The notes beneath the pieces were generated by a model. It saw only the letters and a program-made list of their open reading frames with translations, searched no databases and was not told the DNA's origin. From Streptomyces alboniger (GTDB lineage Bacteria > Actinomycetota > Actinomycetes > Streptomycetales > Streptomycetaceae), in assembly GCF_008704395.1 (NCBI RefSeq), contig NZ_CP023695.1, forward strand, positions 1,488,001-1,552,000: a stretch of 64,000 nucleotides of DNA, written 5' to 3'. This document shows, piece by piece, positions 25,308-33,580 of this stretch. Numbering within the stretch: the first letter of the stretch is position 1; each line of letters begins with the position of its first letter. The position numbers and the translations under genes were made by a program.

Positions 25308-26288
25308 ATGGAGCAGAGGCATCTCGGCCGGACCGGCCTGCGTGTGTCCCGGATCGGACTCGGCACCCTCACCTGGGGCCACACGGAGGAGACCGACGCC
25401 GCCGATCTGTTGAAGGTGTTCTGGGAGGCGGGCGGCACCCTCGTCGACACCGCCGATGTGTACGGCGACGGGGAGAGCGAGTATCTGCTCGGCCGCCTGA
25501 TCGAGCGGCTCGTGCCCCGGCGCGATCTGGTCATCGCCACGAAGGCGGGCAGCGTGCCCGATCCCGAGCGGCGCTTCGACGGCTCGCGTGGCCATCTGCT
25601 CTCCGCCCTCGACGCCTCCCTCGCCCGCCTCGGCACGGACTACGTGGACTTGTGGCAGGTGCACGCCTTCGACCCGAGAACACCCCTGGACGAGACCTTG
25701 CAGGCCCTCGACATCGCGGTCAGCAGCGGCCGCGCCCGCTATGCCGGAGTCTCCAACTTCTGCGGCTGGCAGCTCGCCAAGGCCGCGACCTGGCAGCTGG
25801 CGGTGCCGGGCGCGCGCACCCGCATCGCCAGTACGCAGATGGAGTACTCCCTGCTCCAGCGCGGCATCGAGCGCGAAGTGCTGCCCGCGGCCGTCGACCT
25901 GGGGGTGGGTCTGCTGCCCTCCTCGCCGCTCGGCCGGGGCGTGCTCACCGGGAAGTACCGCCACGCCACCCCGGCCGACTCGCGCGGCGGCTCCGACCAC
26001 ATGGCCCCCTTCGTCGCGCCGTACCTCGACGACGCGGCCGGCCGCATCGTCGACGCCCTCGCGACAGCCGCCGACGGGCTCGCGGCGACCCCGCTCCAGG
26101 TCGCCCTCGCGTGGGTGCGGGACCGCCCCGGTGTGACGGCCCCGATCGTCGGCGCGCGCAACGCGCAGCAGCTCACGGCCGCATTGTCAGTGGAGACCCT
26201 TAGTCTTCCTGACGAGATCTGCCGGGCGCTCGACGATGTGTCGGCGCCCGTGCACCGCTATCCCGATCACGACTGGAGCACGCTGTGA
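25308..26288 (+). CDS. Aldo/keto reductase
   Basis: A 326-residue NADP-dependent aldo-keto reductase of the YghZ/AKR type. The catalytic tetrad appears as Asp47, Tyr52 (DTADVYGDGESEYLLG), Lys79 (VIATKAG) and the His of LWQVHAFD near 119. ATG 25308. The stop overlaps the next start by 4 bases (GTGA), so the following gene is coupled to it. The substrate is unknown. Confidence 0.92.
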   Translation: MEQRHLGRTGLRVSRIGLGTLTWGHTEETDAADLLKVFWEAGGTLVDTADVYGDGESEYLLGRLIERLVPRRDLVIATKAGSVPDPERRFDGSRGHLLSALDASLARLGTDYVDLWQVHAFDPRTPLDETLQALDIAVSSGRARYAGVSNFCGWQLAKAATWQLAVPGARTRIASTQMEYSLLQRGIEREVLPAAVDLGVGLLPSSPLGRGVLTGKYRHATPADSRGGSDHMAPFVAPYLDDAAGRIVDALATAADGLAATPLQVALAWVRDRPGVTAPIVGARNAQQLTAALSVETLSLPDEICRALDDVSAPVHRYPDHDWSTL

Positions 26289-28510
26289 GTACGGAACCCG
26301 CCGCCGCGGAGGAGCCCGAGGCCGAGGTCGAGACCAGGGCCGAGGTCGAGGTCCGGGGCGAGGCCGAGCGGGACTCCGAGGCCGGGCCGGAGGGCGGGAC
26401 CACCGCTTCGGAGGCCACCGAGGCTGCCGCCGACGGCACGGCCGAGAGCCCCGCCGAGGGCACGGCCGAGCTGTCCGAGACCGAGGCGGAGATCGCCGCG
26501 CAGCGGGAGTTGCGGGAGCGGATCGAGCAGCGCAAGGCCTCGAGGGAGGGGCCGATCGAGGCGGGGGCGAAGCTGAGCGGGACGGCCGCCGACCTGCTGG
26601 CGGCCGTGCGCGCCGTGGAGAGCGGCGAGAAGCCCGTCGCCACCGCGTTCCGGGAGCCGGAGCCAGAGCGCCGCAGGCCCGCCCCGTCGCCCGCCCAGGA
26701 GCCCGTACGCCCGCGGCGGCCTGCGGCGGCGGAGCCCGCGCGGGAGGCCGTCGAGGCGGTCGGCGCCGTGCTCGCCGAGGGAGGCGCGCCGCCCGCGCTG
26801 GCCGCGGCCACGGCGGCCGCGCTCGGCGAGGGCGCCGATGAGCAGCTGCGGGCCGACCCCTGGCAGTTGCTGCGGGTCGGCGGTGTGCGGCCCGAGCAGG
26901 CCGATGGGTTCGCCAGGGCGCTGCTGGGCTCCGCGTGCGGGCCGGACGACGAGCGCAGGGGCAGGGCGATCACCGTCTGGCTCCTGGAGCAGGCGGCGGT
27001 CGCGGGGCACACGGCGCTGGACGCCTCCGCGCTGAGCGCCGCGCTGGGGCAGCGCGCGGTGCCGGATCCGGACGCCGCCGTGCAGAGCGCCCTGGCCGAG
27101 GGGGACGCCCTGGTCTTCCAGGACGCCCTCGAAGAGGCCGAGGTGCCGGTCCAGCGCGCGGACGGCGAGGGCGCGCAGGACGGGGACGACGGCGCGGACG
27201 GCGAGCAGGAGCGCCCGGTCCGCGTCCTGATCGGCCTCGAGCGGTACGCCATGGCGGAGGAGAGCCTCGCCGACGGGCTCGCAAGGGTCATCAACTCCCT
27301 GCCCAAGGAAGGCGACGCGGGCCCCGAGGCCGCCGAGTGGGAGGCCGCCGCGGCGCGTGCGTCCGGCTCCGCGGCCGAGCTGATCCGCGCCGCCGCCGGG
27401 CACGGCCTCGTGCTGCACTCGGGCGGGGAGGCCGCGCGCGCCGAGCCCGCCGCGCTGGTGACCGCGGCCGCGGCGCTGGGCCTTCGGGTGTGCGCCGCCG
27501 CCCACAGCGCCGGCGGACGGCGCCGCCTCGCGCGGGCCCCCGGCCTGGAGGAGGCCGCCGTGACGGTGGCGGGGCTGCTCTCCGGCGAGCAGGGCCCCGG
27601 TCGCGACGCCGACGGCGCCCTCGCGCTGGACCTCCTGGTCGTCCTGGACGCCCCGCAGCTGGACGTGGAGACCGCCGCGATGCTGGTGGAGTCCCTGCCG
27701 GACGGCGCCCGCCTGGTGCTCAGCGGCGACCCCGGCGTGCTGTGGTCGGCCGGCCCGGGGCGGGTCTTCGCGGACCTCGTGGCCGCCCGCTGCTGCCCGC
27801 AGATCGTCTCGCGCACCCCGGACCCGGGCCCCCTCGGGGAGCTGACGTCCGGCATCGGCATCGGCGAGCTGCATCAGGTCGAGGCGCCCGGCAAGGAGGT
27901 CGTGCTCGTCCCGGTGCGCGACGCCCCCGAGGCGATCCACCGCACCGTGCAGCTCGTGGCCGACTCGGTGCCGAGGGCGATCGGCGTGCCCGCCGAGCAG
28001 ACGCAGGTCATCACGCCCGGGCACGGCGGCGCCGCGGGCACCCGCGCGCTCAACGCCGCGCTGAAGGAACGGCTGAATCCAGGCCCCGGCCGGTTCGGCG
28101 GCTTCGACCCCGGCGACCGGGTCGCCCACGTCCCCGCGGCGGGCCGCACGACGCTCGGCCGTGTGGTGCGGGCCGACGCGGAGGGGCTGCACCTGGAGTG
28201 CGACGGCGCCCCCGTCCTCGTACGCAAGGAGCGGGTCGAGCAGGAGGTGCGGCACGCCTGGGCGCTCACGGCGCACCAGGCGGCGGGGCTGCGCTGGCCC
28301 GCGGTGGTCGTGGTGCTTCCCGGCGACGCCGCGCAGTCACTCACGCGGCCGTGGGTCTACACGGCGTTCAGCCGCGGCGAGCGGCATCTGTCGGTCGTGC
28401 AGGGCGTCGAGGCGGCCCTGCCGCGGGCGGTGGCGGAGCGCCTCTGGAAGGACCGCACGACACGCCTGCGGACGCTGCTGCGCCCGCAGGTGCCCTCGGC
28501 GGCCGCCTGA
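26285..28510 (+). CDS. Degenerate RecD2-like helicase-fold protein with HhH domain
   Basis: A 741-residue protein. Residues 1-140 are acidic and disordered; a helix-hairpin-helix (DPWQLLRVGGVRPEQADGF) is at about 188-206. The rest follows the RecD2/UvrD order, but the ATPase motifs are eroded: the P-loop place (about 372-387) reads LVLHSGGEAARAEP without GKT, the Walker B place reads LLVVLDAPQLD, then LVLSGDPGVLWSAGPGRVFADL-like motif III; motif V/VI equivalents are ALTAHQAAGLRWP (about 660) and VYTAFSRGERHL (about 690). It is likely a non-hydrolysing DNA-binding relative. Start GTG 26285 overlaps the aldo-keto reductase stop. Confidence 0.75.
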   Translation: MSTEPAAAEEPEAEVETRAEVEVRGEAERDSEAGPEGGTTASEATEAAADGTAESPAEGTAELSETEAEIAAQRELRERIEQRKASREGPIEAGAKLSGTAADLLAAVRAVESGEKPVATAFREPEPERRRPAPSPAQEPVRPRRPAAAEPAREAVEAVGAVLAEGGAPPALAAATAAALGEGADEQLRADPWQLLRVGGVRPEQADGFARALLGSACGPDDERRGRAITVWLLEQAAVAGHTALDASALSAALGQRAVPDPDAAVQSALAEGDALVFQDALEEAEVPVQRADGEGAQDGDDGADGEQERPVRVLIGLERYAMAEESLADGLARVINSLPKEGDAGPEAAEWEAAAARASGSAAELIRAAAGHGLVLHSGGEAARAEPAALVTAAAALGLRVCAAAHSAGGRRRLARAPGLEEAAVTVAGLLSGEQGPGRDADGALALDLLVVLDAPQLDVETAAMLVESLPDGARLVLSGDPGVLWSAGPGRVFADLVAARCCPQIVSRTPDPGPLGELTSGIGIGELHQVEAPGKEVVLVPVRDAPEAIHRTVQLVADSVPRAIGVPAEQTQVITPGHGGAAGTRALNAALKERLNPGPGRFGGFDPGDRVAHVPAAGRTTLGRVVRADAEGLHLECDGAPVLVRKERVEQEVRHAWALTAHQAAGLRWPAVVVVLPGDAAQSLTRPWVYTAFSRGERHLSVVQGVEAALPRAVAERLWKDRTTRLRTLLRPQVPSAAA

Positions 28511-28537
28511 GCGGCGCCCGCGCGCACGGGCCACGAG

Positions 28538-28571
28538 CAGGCGCGCCACCCCGTAAGGAGCGGCGCGCCTG
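28538..28571. terminator. Bidirectional hairpin terminator
   Basis: Perfect 10-bp stem CAGGCGCGCC / GGCGCGCCTG with a 14-base loop, between the convergent RecD-like gene and the acidic hypothetical gene. Confidence 0.7.
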
Positions 28572-28592
28572 CCGGGCCGTGAGCGACGACCG

Positions 28593-29432
28593 TCAGCGAC
28601 CGGCTCCCCGGACGCCCCGGCCCGCCCGGCCGGCCTCGCCCGATGCGCCCGGCCTGCCCGGTCCGCCCGATTCCTCTGATTCGCCCGCCTCTTCCGCCCC
28701 CTCGGTCACGTCGACTTCGTCCAGCTCATCGATCTCATCGACCTCGTCGAGAGGGACCGCGAGGTCCGGGTCGATGTCGGGGTCCGCGTCGAGACCGTCG
28801 AGACCGTCGAGACCGTCGGCGTCCAACTCGTCGTCGAAGACCGCGCTGACGTCGAAGCGGCACACCACCCGGTGCGGGTCGGCCTGGTCGAAGGGCGCGT
28901 CCAGCCACTCCCCCGGCTCGGCGGGGGTGTCCGCCGCGGTGACCCAGAGCGTGGAGTCGCCTTCCTCCAGGCCGAACTCCTTGTGCCGTGAGGCGATTTC
29001 GTCCGGTTCGAACTCGCCGAAGAGGACGCCGAGGGCGCCGTGCACCGTATCGGCCGGGCCTGCGCCGCCCTGCCCGCCCGCGTCGAGGCCGGCGACCCGC
29101 TGGGCCTGGGCGAGGAGCCGCGGCGGCTCCGCCACGGCGTAGTCGCGGCGGATCAGCACGCTCAGGGCGTTCGCCTCGTCCGGCCCCTGGTACGGCGGCA
29201 GCGCGTCCTCCGTGCCGGGGATCTCGAAGGGGGTGACCTCGTCGTAGCGGTCGTAGAGGAGTTCGTCGTACTCCTCGGCGGCCGCGGCGAGTTCGTTGAA
29301 CGCCTCGTACACGGCCGGATCGTCCTCGCCCGACCTGCGTTCGACCGCGGCCAGGTGGCGGTCGAGCGCGGTCTTGACCGCCTCGGCGGCGGCACGTACC
29401 TCGGCAGCGGTGGGCTGCGCAGCATCAGACAT
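28593..29432 (-). CDS. Conserved hypothetical protein with acidic tail
   Basis: A 279-residue protein without signal peptide or membrane segment. Residues 1-195 look globular (helical start, then RRDYAVAEPPRLLAQAQRV and WLDAPFDQADPHRVVCRFDV); the last 80 residues are Asp/Glu/Gly-rich with LDGLDGLD and DEVDE runs encoded by short DNA repeats. The ATG at 29432 has no ribosome site but TAGCGT lies 7 bases upstream, which suits a leaderless transcript. Family not recognised. It is divergent from the DUF5703 gene. Confidence 0.7.
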   Translation of the reverse strand: MSDAAQPTAAEVRAAAEAVKTALDRHLAAVERRSGEDDPAVYEAFNELAAAAEEYDELLYDRYDEVTPFEIPGTEDALPPYQGPDEANALSVLIRRDYAVAEPPRLLAQAQRVAGLDAGGQGGAGPADTVHGALGVLFGEFEPDEIASRHKEFGLEEGDSTLWVTAADTPAEPGEWLDAPFDQADPHRVVCRFDVSAVFDDELDADGLDGLDGLDADPDIDPDLAVPLDEVDEIDELDEVDVTEGAEEAGESEESGGPGRPGASGEAGRAGRGVRGAGR

Positions 29433-29479
29433 AGTGCAGACGCTATCCGTACCGGGCCCATGCCCGCACAATAGATGCG

Positions 29480-29668
29480 ATGCCGGAATACGAATTTGTC
29501 GACGTGTACGTACCGCGCGGGGTCACCCGCAAGGAAGCCACACGTCTGCTGACGGACCACGCTGAGTACGGACACTGGGAGTTGGACCGACTGAGTCTGC
29601 ATCCCGACGGCAGCCGCCGTGTGCGGCTGAGGCGGCGGATCATCCGCCAGGTGCGGGCCACCTGGTGA
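29480..29668 (+). CDS. DUF5703 family small protein
   Basis: A 62-residue basic protein (MPEYEFVDVYVPRGVTRKEA opening, ending RRRIIRQVRATW). I recognise it as a small conserved actinobacterial family (DUF5703); the role is unknown. The ATG at 29480 lies 47 bases from the divergent acidic-protein gene. A long hairpin follows. Confidence 0.75.
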   Translation: MPEYEFVDVYVPRGVTRKEATRLLTDHAEYGHWELDRLSLHPDGSRRVRLRRRIIRQVRATW

Positions 29669-29712
29669 GCCCGGTCCGACCGGGCTGAGCCGTCGGGCCC
29701 GGGACGACGGAA

Positions 29713-29754
29713 GGAACGGAGCGGGCCCCGCTACGGCGGGGCCCGCTCCGTTCC
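29713..29754. terminator. Strong bidirectional hairpin terminator
   Basis: Perfect 18-bp stem from GGAACGGAGCGGGCCCCG (29713-29730) to its complement (29737-29754) with a 6-base loop, between the convergent DUF5703 and chpC genes. Confidence 0.88.
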
Positions 29755-29773
29755 GCTCTCGGACGCCGGTGGC

Positions 29774-30562
29774 TCAGGCGGCCGCCCGCGCCCTCCGGTA
29801 CAGCACGGCGCCCGCGAGCAGCACGCCCGCGCCGGCCGGCAGCGCGATGCCGATGGGCAGCGAGCTACCGGTCTCCGCGAGCTGCGAGGTCCCCTTGGGC
29901 TGGGTGACGGTCTGCGTGCCCGGGTGGTTCGGCTTGGCGTGGTCGACCGGGTCGTGAGGCTTACCGGGCGTGCCCGGCTTGCCCGGACCCTCCGGCTTAC
30001 CGGGGTGCTCCGGCTTCCCCGGGTCACCCGGCTTCCCGGGCTTGCCCGGCTTGCCCGGCTCCTCCGGCTTCCCCGGGTGTCCGGGCTCCGTCGGGGGCTT
30101 CTCGTGGCCCGGCGGAGTCGTCCTGCCGGACTCGTTGGCGCAGCCGTTCCCGGTGGTCGGGTTGGCGAGACCGACGACGGTGACGCTGTTGCCGCAGACG
30201 TTGACCGGCACGTCCACCGGCAGTTGGACGTCGTTGCCGGAGCCGACGCCGGGTGAGTCGCTGGCGTGACCCTGGGCCTTGGCCCCGCCGCCCGGCTTGT
30301 GCGAACCGCCGCCCTTGCCGGAGGCGTTCACACACTTGTTGCCCGCCGCGGGGTTGAGGACCCCGACGACGTTCACGGTGTTGCCGCACACGTTGACGGG
30401 GACGTCAACGGGAGCCTGTACGGAGTTGCCCGAGAGCACACCCGGCGAGTTCGAACTGCCCCCCTGGGCGGTCGAGTCCGCGTGTGCGTAGCCGCCGGTC
30501 GCGGCGAGTACGCCGGTCGCTGCCGCCACGGTGATCAGGCCTTTACGCGTGACCTGTCGCAT
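29774..30562 (-). CDS. chpC: Long chaplin with two chaplin domains and sortase signal
   Basis: A 262-residue cell-wall-anchored chaplin. A Sec signal covers about 1-28 (ending YAHA); chaplin domain 1 is at about 38-80 (Cys59, Cys77) and domain 2 at about 102-144 (Cys123, Cys141), each with VDVPVNVCGN. A Pro/Gly/Lys wall spacer (about 150-212), the class E sortase motif LAETG (228-232), a hydrophobic helix and RRARA tail follow. Chaplins assemble the amyloid-like hydrophobic coat of aerial hyphae and spores. The position next to a short chaplin matches chpC-chpH of S. coelicolor. ATG 30562 follows AGGGAA. Confidence 0.93.
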   Translation of the reverse strand: MRQVTRKGLITVAAATGVLAATGGYAHADSTAQGGSSNSPGVLSGNSVQAPVDVPVNVCGNTVNVVGVLNPAAGNKCVNASGKGGGSHKPGGGAKAQGHASDSPGVGSGNDVQLPVDVPVNVCGNSVTVVGLANPTTGNGCANESGRTTPPGHEKPPTEPGHPGKPEEPGKPGKPGKPGDPGKPEHPGKPEGPGKPGTPGKPHDPVDHAKPNHPGTQTVTQPKGTSQLAETGSSLPIGIALPAGAGVLLAGAVLYRRARAAA

Positions 30563-30627
30563 AGCTGTTCCCTGCCTTTTACCTTCCGAAGTACGTACGG
30601 ACGTGCTCGCCCGGACGTGGAATGCCC

Positions 30628-30666
30628 GTCGGCCCCGGAGCACATGGCGTGCACTCCGGGGCCGAC
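30628..30666 (-). terminator. Hairpin terminator between chpH and chpC
   Basis: Perfect 13-bp stem GTCGGCCCCGGAG / CTCCGGGGCCGAC with a 13-base loop, 33 bases after the chpH stop. It suggests that chpH and chpC are transcribed separately. Confidence 0.75.
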
Positions 30667-30698
30667 CGACTCAGACCCTCAAGGGGTGAGGCACAACG

Positions 30699-30932
30699 TC
30701 ACTTGTTGATGCAGGTGTTGCCGAAGGCGGGGTTCAGCAGCCCGATCACATTGACCGTGTTGCCACAGGCGTTCACCGGCACGTGCACGGGCACCTGGAC
30801 AACGTTGCCCGAAACCACACCGGGAGACTTCACGGCGGCACCCTGGGCACCGGCGTCGGCAGCGGCGATGCCCGCACCTGCGAGCACGAGACCACCAGTG
30901 GCAGCCGCAGCAGCGACGACCTTCTTGATCAT
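30699..30932 (-). CDS. chpH: Short chaplin
   Basis: A 77-residue secreted chaplin: signal peptide at about 1-25 (AGIAAADA), then one chaplin domain of about 50 residues with paired Cys56 and Cys74 and the VHVPVNACGNTVNVIGLLNP core. Short chaplins coat aerial structures as amyloid fibrils and are held by the long, anchored chaplins such as the adjacent chpC product. A strong AGGAGG lies just upstream of the ATG at 30932. A BldN-like promoter is visible upstream. Confidence 0.93.
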   Translation of the reverse strand: MIKKVVAAAAATGGLVLAGAGIAAADAGAQGAAVKSPGVVSGNVVQVPVHVPVNACGNTVNVIGLLNPAFGNTCINK

Positions 30933-30980
30933 TATTCCTCCTTGTTGGCAATGCAGTCCCAGCCGCGGACTGCACCACCT

Positions 30981-31008
30981 GTAACGAGGAGGGGGTCGGA
31001 GAGCTACG
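30981..31008 (-). promoter_or_regulatory. Possible sigma-BldN promoter of chpH
   Basis: On the - strand CGTAGC (31008-31003), a 16-base spacer and CGTTAC (30986-30981) resemble the sigma-BldN consensus CGTAAC-n16-CGTTGA (from memory). The -10 ends 48 bases before the chpH start. chpH is a known BldN target in S. coelicolor. Confidence 0.45.
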
Positions 31009-31122
31009 AGCCGAGGGCCCCTTTCACCCTTCTCAGGCACGTACGTACGCACTGACGATTATGGGAGAGTCGTTTCAGCACGCAAAGGGGACGTTTCCCG
31101 GCCTGCCCACGGCCGGAATTCG

Positions 31123-32448
31123 TCAGGAAGCGTCGATGAAACGGTCGAGCACGCGGACACCGAACTTGAGACCGTCCACCGGGACCCGCTCGTCGACTCC
31201 GTGGAACATGCCCGCGAAGTCCAGCTCCGGCGGCAGCTTCAACGGCGCGAAGCCGAAGCCGCGGATGCCGAGGTCGTCGAAGGACTTGGCGTCCGTGCCC
31301 GCGGAGAGCATGTACGGCACGGCGCGCGCGATGGGGTCCTCCGCCCGCAGGGCCGTCTGCATGGCGTCGACGAGCGCGCCGTCGAACGTCGTCTCCAGCG
31401 CCTTGTCCGCGTGCACATCCTCGCGCCGGACGTTCGGACCGAGGATGCGGTCCAGGTCGGCGAGGAACTCCTCCTCGTACCCCGGCAGGTAGCGGCCGTC
31501 GACGTGCGCCGTGGCCTGACCGGGAATCACGTTCACCTTGTACCCGGCGCCGAGCTGCGTCGGGTTGGCGGTGTTCTGGAGGGAGGCGCCGATGAGCTTG
31601 GCGATGCCGCCGAGCTTGGCGAGCGTCTCGTCCATGTTCTCCGGGTCCAGCTCGGTGCCGAGGGCGTCGCCCAGCTCGTCGAGGAAGTGCCGCAGCGTCT
31701 TGGTGACGCGTACGGGGAACTTGTGCCGCCCGAGACGCCCGACCGCCTCGGACAGCTCGGTGATCGCGTTGTCCTTGTGGATCATCGATCCGTGGCCGGC
31801 TGTGCCGTCCACCGTCAGCTTCATCCAGTGCATGCCCTTCTGGGCCGTCTCGACGAGGTAGAGCCGCAGGTTCTCGTTGACGGTGAACGAGAAGCCGCCG
31901 ACCTCGCTGATCGCCTCCGTGCACCCCTCGAAGAGGCCGGGGTGGTTGTCGACGAGGTAGCGCGCGCCGTACGTGCCGCCGGCCTCCTCGTCGGCGAGGA
32001 AGGCGAGGACGATGTCGCGCGGGGGCTTGCGGCCGCTGCGCATCCGGTCACGGACGACCGCGAGGGTCATCGCGTCCATGTCCTTCATGTCGACGGCACC
32101 GCGGCCCCAGACGCAGCCGTCCGCGATCTCCCCGGAGAAGGGGTGGTGCGTCCAGTCCATGGCGTTGGCCGGTACGACGTCGGTGTGGCCGTGGATGAGC
32201 AGCGCGGGCCGCGACGGGTCCTCGCCCTCGATCCTCGCCACGGTGGAGGCCCTGCCGGGATGGGACTCGAAGATCTTCGGCTCCAGGCCGACCTCGGCGA
32301 GCTTCTCGGCGACGTACTCGGCGGCCTTGCGCTCCCCCGGGCCCGAGTGGTCGCCGTAGTTGCTCGTATCGATCTGGATCAGTTCGCGACAGAGGTCGAC
32401 GACCTCGTCCTCACCGGTGACGGCCTTGCCCGTGCTGGACCCGCTCAC
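31123..32448 (-). CDS. M20-family metallopeptidase
   Basis: A 441-residue M20/M25/M40 peptidase (dipeptidase or carboxypeptidase-like). Di-zinc site motifs: LLIHGHTDVVPA (about 83-94), WGRGAVDMKD (about 112-121) and FLADEEAGG (about 144-152), and a C-terminal His region (SAGTDAKSF). A dimerisation domain sits in the middle. The GTG at 32448 is chosen because GGGAGGAG lies 6 bases upstream; an ATG at 32466 overlaps that site. No signal peptide, so cytoplasmic. The substrate is unknown. Confidence 0.9.
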   Translation of the reverse strand: MSGSSTGKAVTGEDEVVDLCRELIQIDTSNYGDHSGPGERKAAEYVAEKLAEVGLEPKIFESHPGRASTVARIEGEDPSRPALLIHGHTDVVPANAMDWTHHPFSGEIADGCVWGRGAVDMKDMDAMTLAVVRDRMRSGRKPPRDIVLAFLADEEAGGTYGARYLVDNHPGLFEGCTEAISEVGGFSFTVNENLRLYLVETAQKGMHWMKLTVDGTAGHGSMIHKDNAITELSEAVGRLGRHKFPVRVTKTLRHFLDELGDALGTELDPENMDETLAKLGGIAKLIGASLQNTANPTQLGAGYKVNVIPGQATAHVDGRYLPGYEEEFLADLDRILGPNVRREDVHADKALETTFDGALVDAMQTALRAEDPIARAVPYMLSAGTDAKSFDDLGIRGFGFAPLKLPPELDFAGMFHGVDERVPVDGLKFGVRVLDRFIDAS

Positions 32449-32636
32449 GCTGGGCTCCTCCCGCATTCGCTGCTGGTGGTCCCCCTCATCCTCTCTCTCC
32501 CCGGCTCCGCTCCCAAGGCCGGGCACGCGTCGTCATCAGCCGTTCATGGTGGGCGGAGGGGTGATCGAGGACCCCCGGAGGCCTGGTAATGTTCTCTGTG
32601 TCGCCGCGGGGAACACCCCGCGAAGACAGACACCTG

Positions 32637-32724
32637 GTCCGGGTGGCGGAATGGCAGACGCGCTAGCTTGAGGTGCTAGTGCCCTTTATCGGGCGTGGGG
32701 GTTCAAGTCCCCCCTCGGACACCA
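32637..32724 (+). tRNA. tRNA-Leu (anticodon GAG)
   Basis: An 88-base tRNA including encoded CCA (32722-32724). The acceptor GTCCGGG pairs with CTCGGAC; the anticodon stem CTAGC/GCTAG frames loop TTGAGGT, anticodon GAG at 32670-32672; a long variable arm (GTGCCC...GGGCGT) marks class II tRNA-Leu; the T arm is GGGGGTTCAAGTCCCCC. It reads CUC/CUU codons. Confidence 0.97.
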
Positions 32725-32726
32725 GC

Positions 32727-32760
32727 AAGACCCCAGTTGATCTGGGGTCTTTTGCTTTTC
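32727..32760 (+). terminator. Rho-independent terminator after tRNA-Leu
   Basis: Perfect 10-bp stem AAGACCCCAG / CTGGGGTCTT with a 5-base loop followed by TTGCTTTT, a clear intrinsic terminator. Confidence 0.92.
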
Positions 32761-32855
32761 TGGGGGCGGGGTAACCCATCGCGCAGAAAGGTCCGTTTTT
32801 TCGGGCCGACGCCAGGGACGCCCAGCACCTCGCTCCGCATCGCCGTCTCGGCCAC

Positions 32856-32884
32856 AAGGCCCCAGTCCATCGAACTGGGGCCTT
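32856..32884 (-). terminator. Hairpin terminator after kdpC
   Basis: Perfect 11-bp stem AAGGCCCCAGT / ACTGGGGCCTT with a 7-base loop, 8 bases after the kdpC stop. It closes the kdp operon. Confidence 0.8.
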
Positions 32885-32892
32885 CTTCGTGG

Positions 32893-33573
32893 TCAGGAGC
32901 CGTCGCCGCCCCGCGTCGTCAGTTCCCTGAGGGCGATGTTCAGGCGCAGGACGTTCACCCTCGGCTCCCCCAGGAAGCCGAGGGTTCGTTGCTCGGTGTT
33001 CTCGTCGACCAGGTTCTGGACCCTCGCCGCGCTCACGTGGTTCTTCTCCGCCACGCGGTGGACCTGGAGGTCCGCGTAGGCCGGGGAGATGTGCGGGTCC
33101 AGGCCCGAGGCCGAGGAGGTGACCGAGTCGGTGGGGACCTCGGAGGGCTTGACCTTGTGGGCCGCGGTGGAGTTGTCCCTGATGACCGCTGCCTTGGCCG
33201 CCTTGACCTGCTTGATCAGGTCCTTGTTGTCGCCCGACAGGTTCGTGGCGCCGGACAGGAGCAGCTTGTACCGGGTGTTGACGCTGTTCTCGCCGAGGCC
33301 GTTGGCGGGGCGCGGCTGGAACCACCTCAGGTCGGGCTCGGGTGTGTCCTGGCCCTTCTTGAGGGGCAGGTCGTAGCGCTGGCCGATGAGTTCGGAGCCG
33401 ACGACCTTTCCGTCGGCCTTGATCTCGGAGCCGTTCGCCTTGTCGTGGAAGAGGGTCTGGGCCACGCCGGTGACCGCGAGCGGGTAGAGGATGCCGCAGA
33501 TGACGGTGAGGACCAGCAGGGCGCGCAGGCCCGCGCCGAGCAGGCGGGCGGTGTTTCCTACGGAGTTGTTCAT
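32893..33573 (-). CDS. kdpC: Potassium-transporting ATPase subunit C
   Basis: A 226-residue KdpC: one N-terminal transmembrane helix (about 12-36, LLVLTVICGILYPLAVTG) and an extracytoplasmic domain with the family segments FQPRPAN and GLDPHISPAYADLQVHRVA. It stabilises the KdpFABC complex. It starts 7 bases after the kdpB stop. Confidence 0.96.
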   Translation of the reverse strand: MNNSVGNTARLLGAGLRALLVLTVICGILYPLAVTGVAQTLFHDKANGSEIKADGKVVGSELIGQRYDLPLKKGQDTPEPDLRWFQPRPANGLGENSVNTRYKLLLSGATNLSGDNKDLIKQVKAAKAAVIRDNSTAAHKVKPSEVPTDSVTSSASGLDPHISPAYADLQVHRVAEKNHVSAARVQNLVDENTEQRTLGFLGEPRVNVLRLNIALRELTTRGGDGS

Positions 33574-33580
33574 GGTCGCG

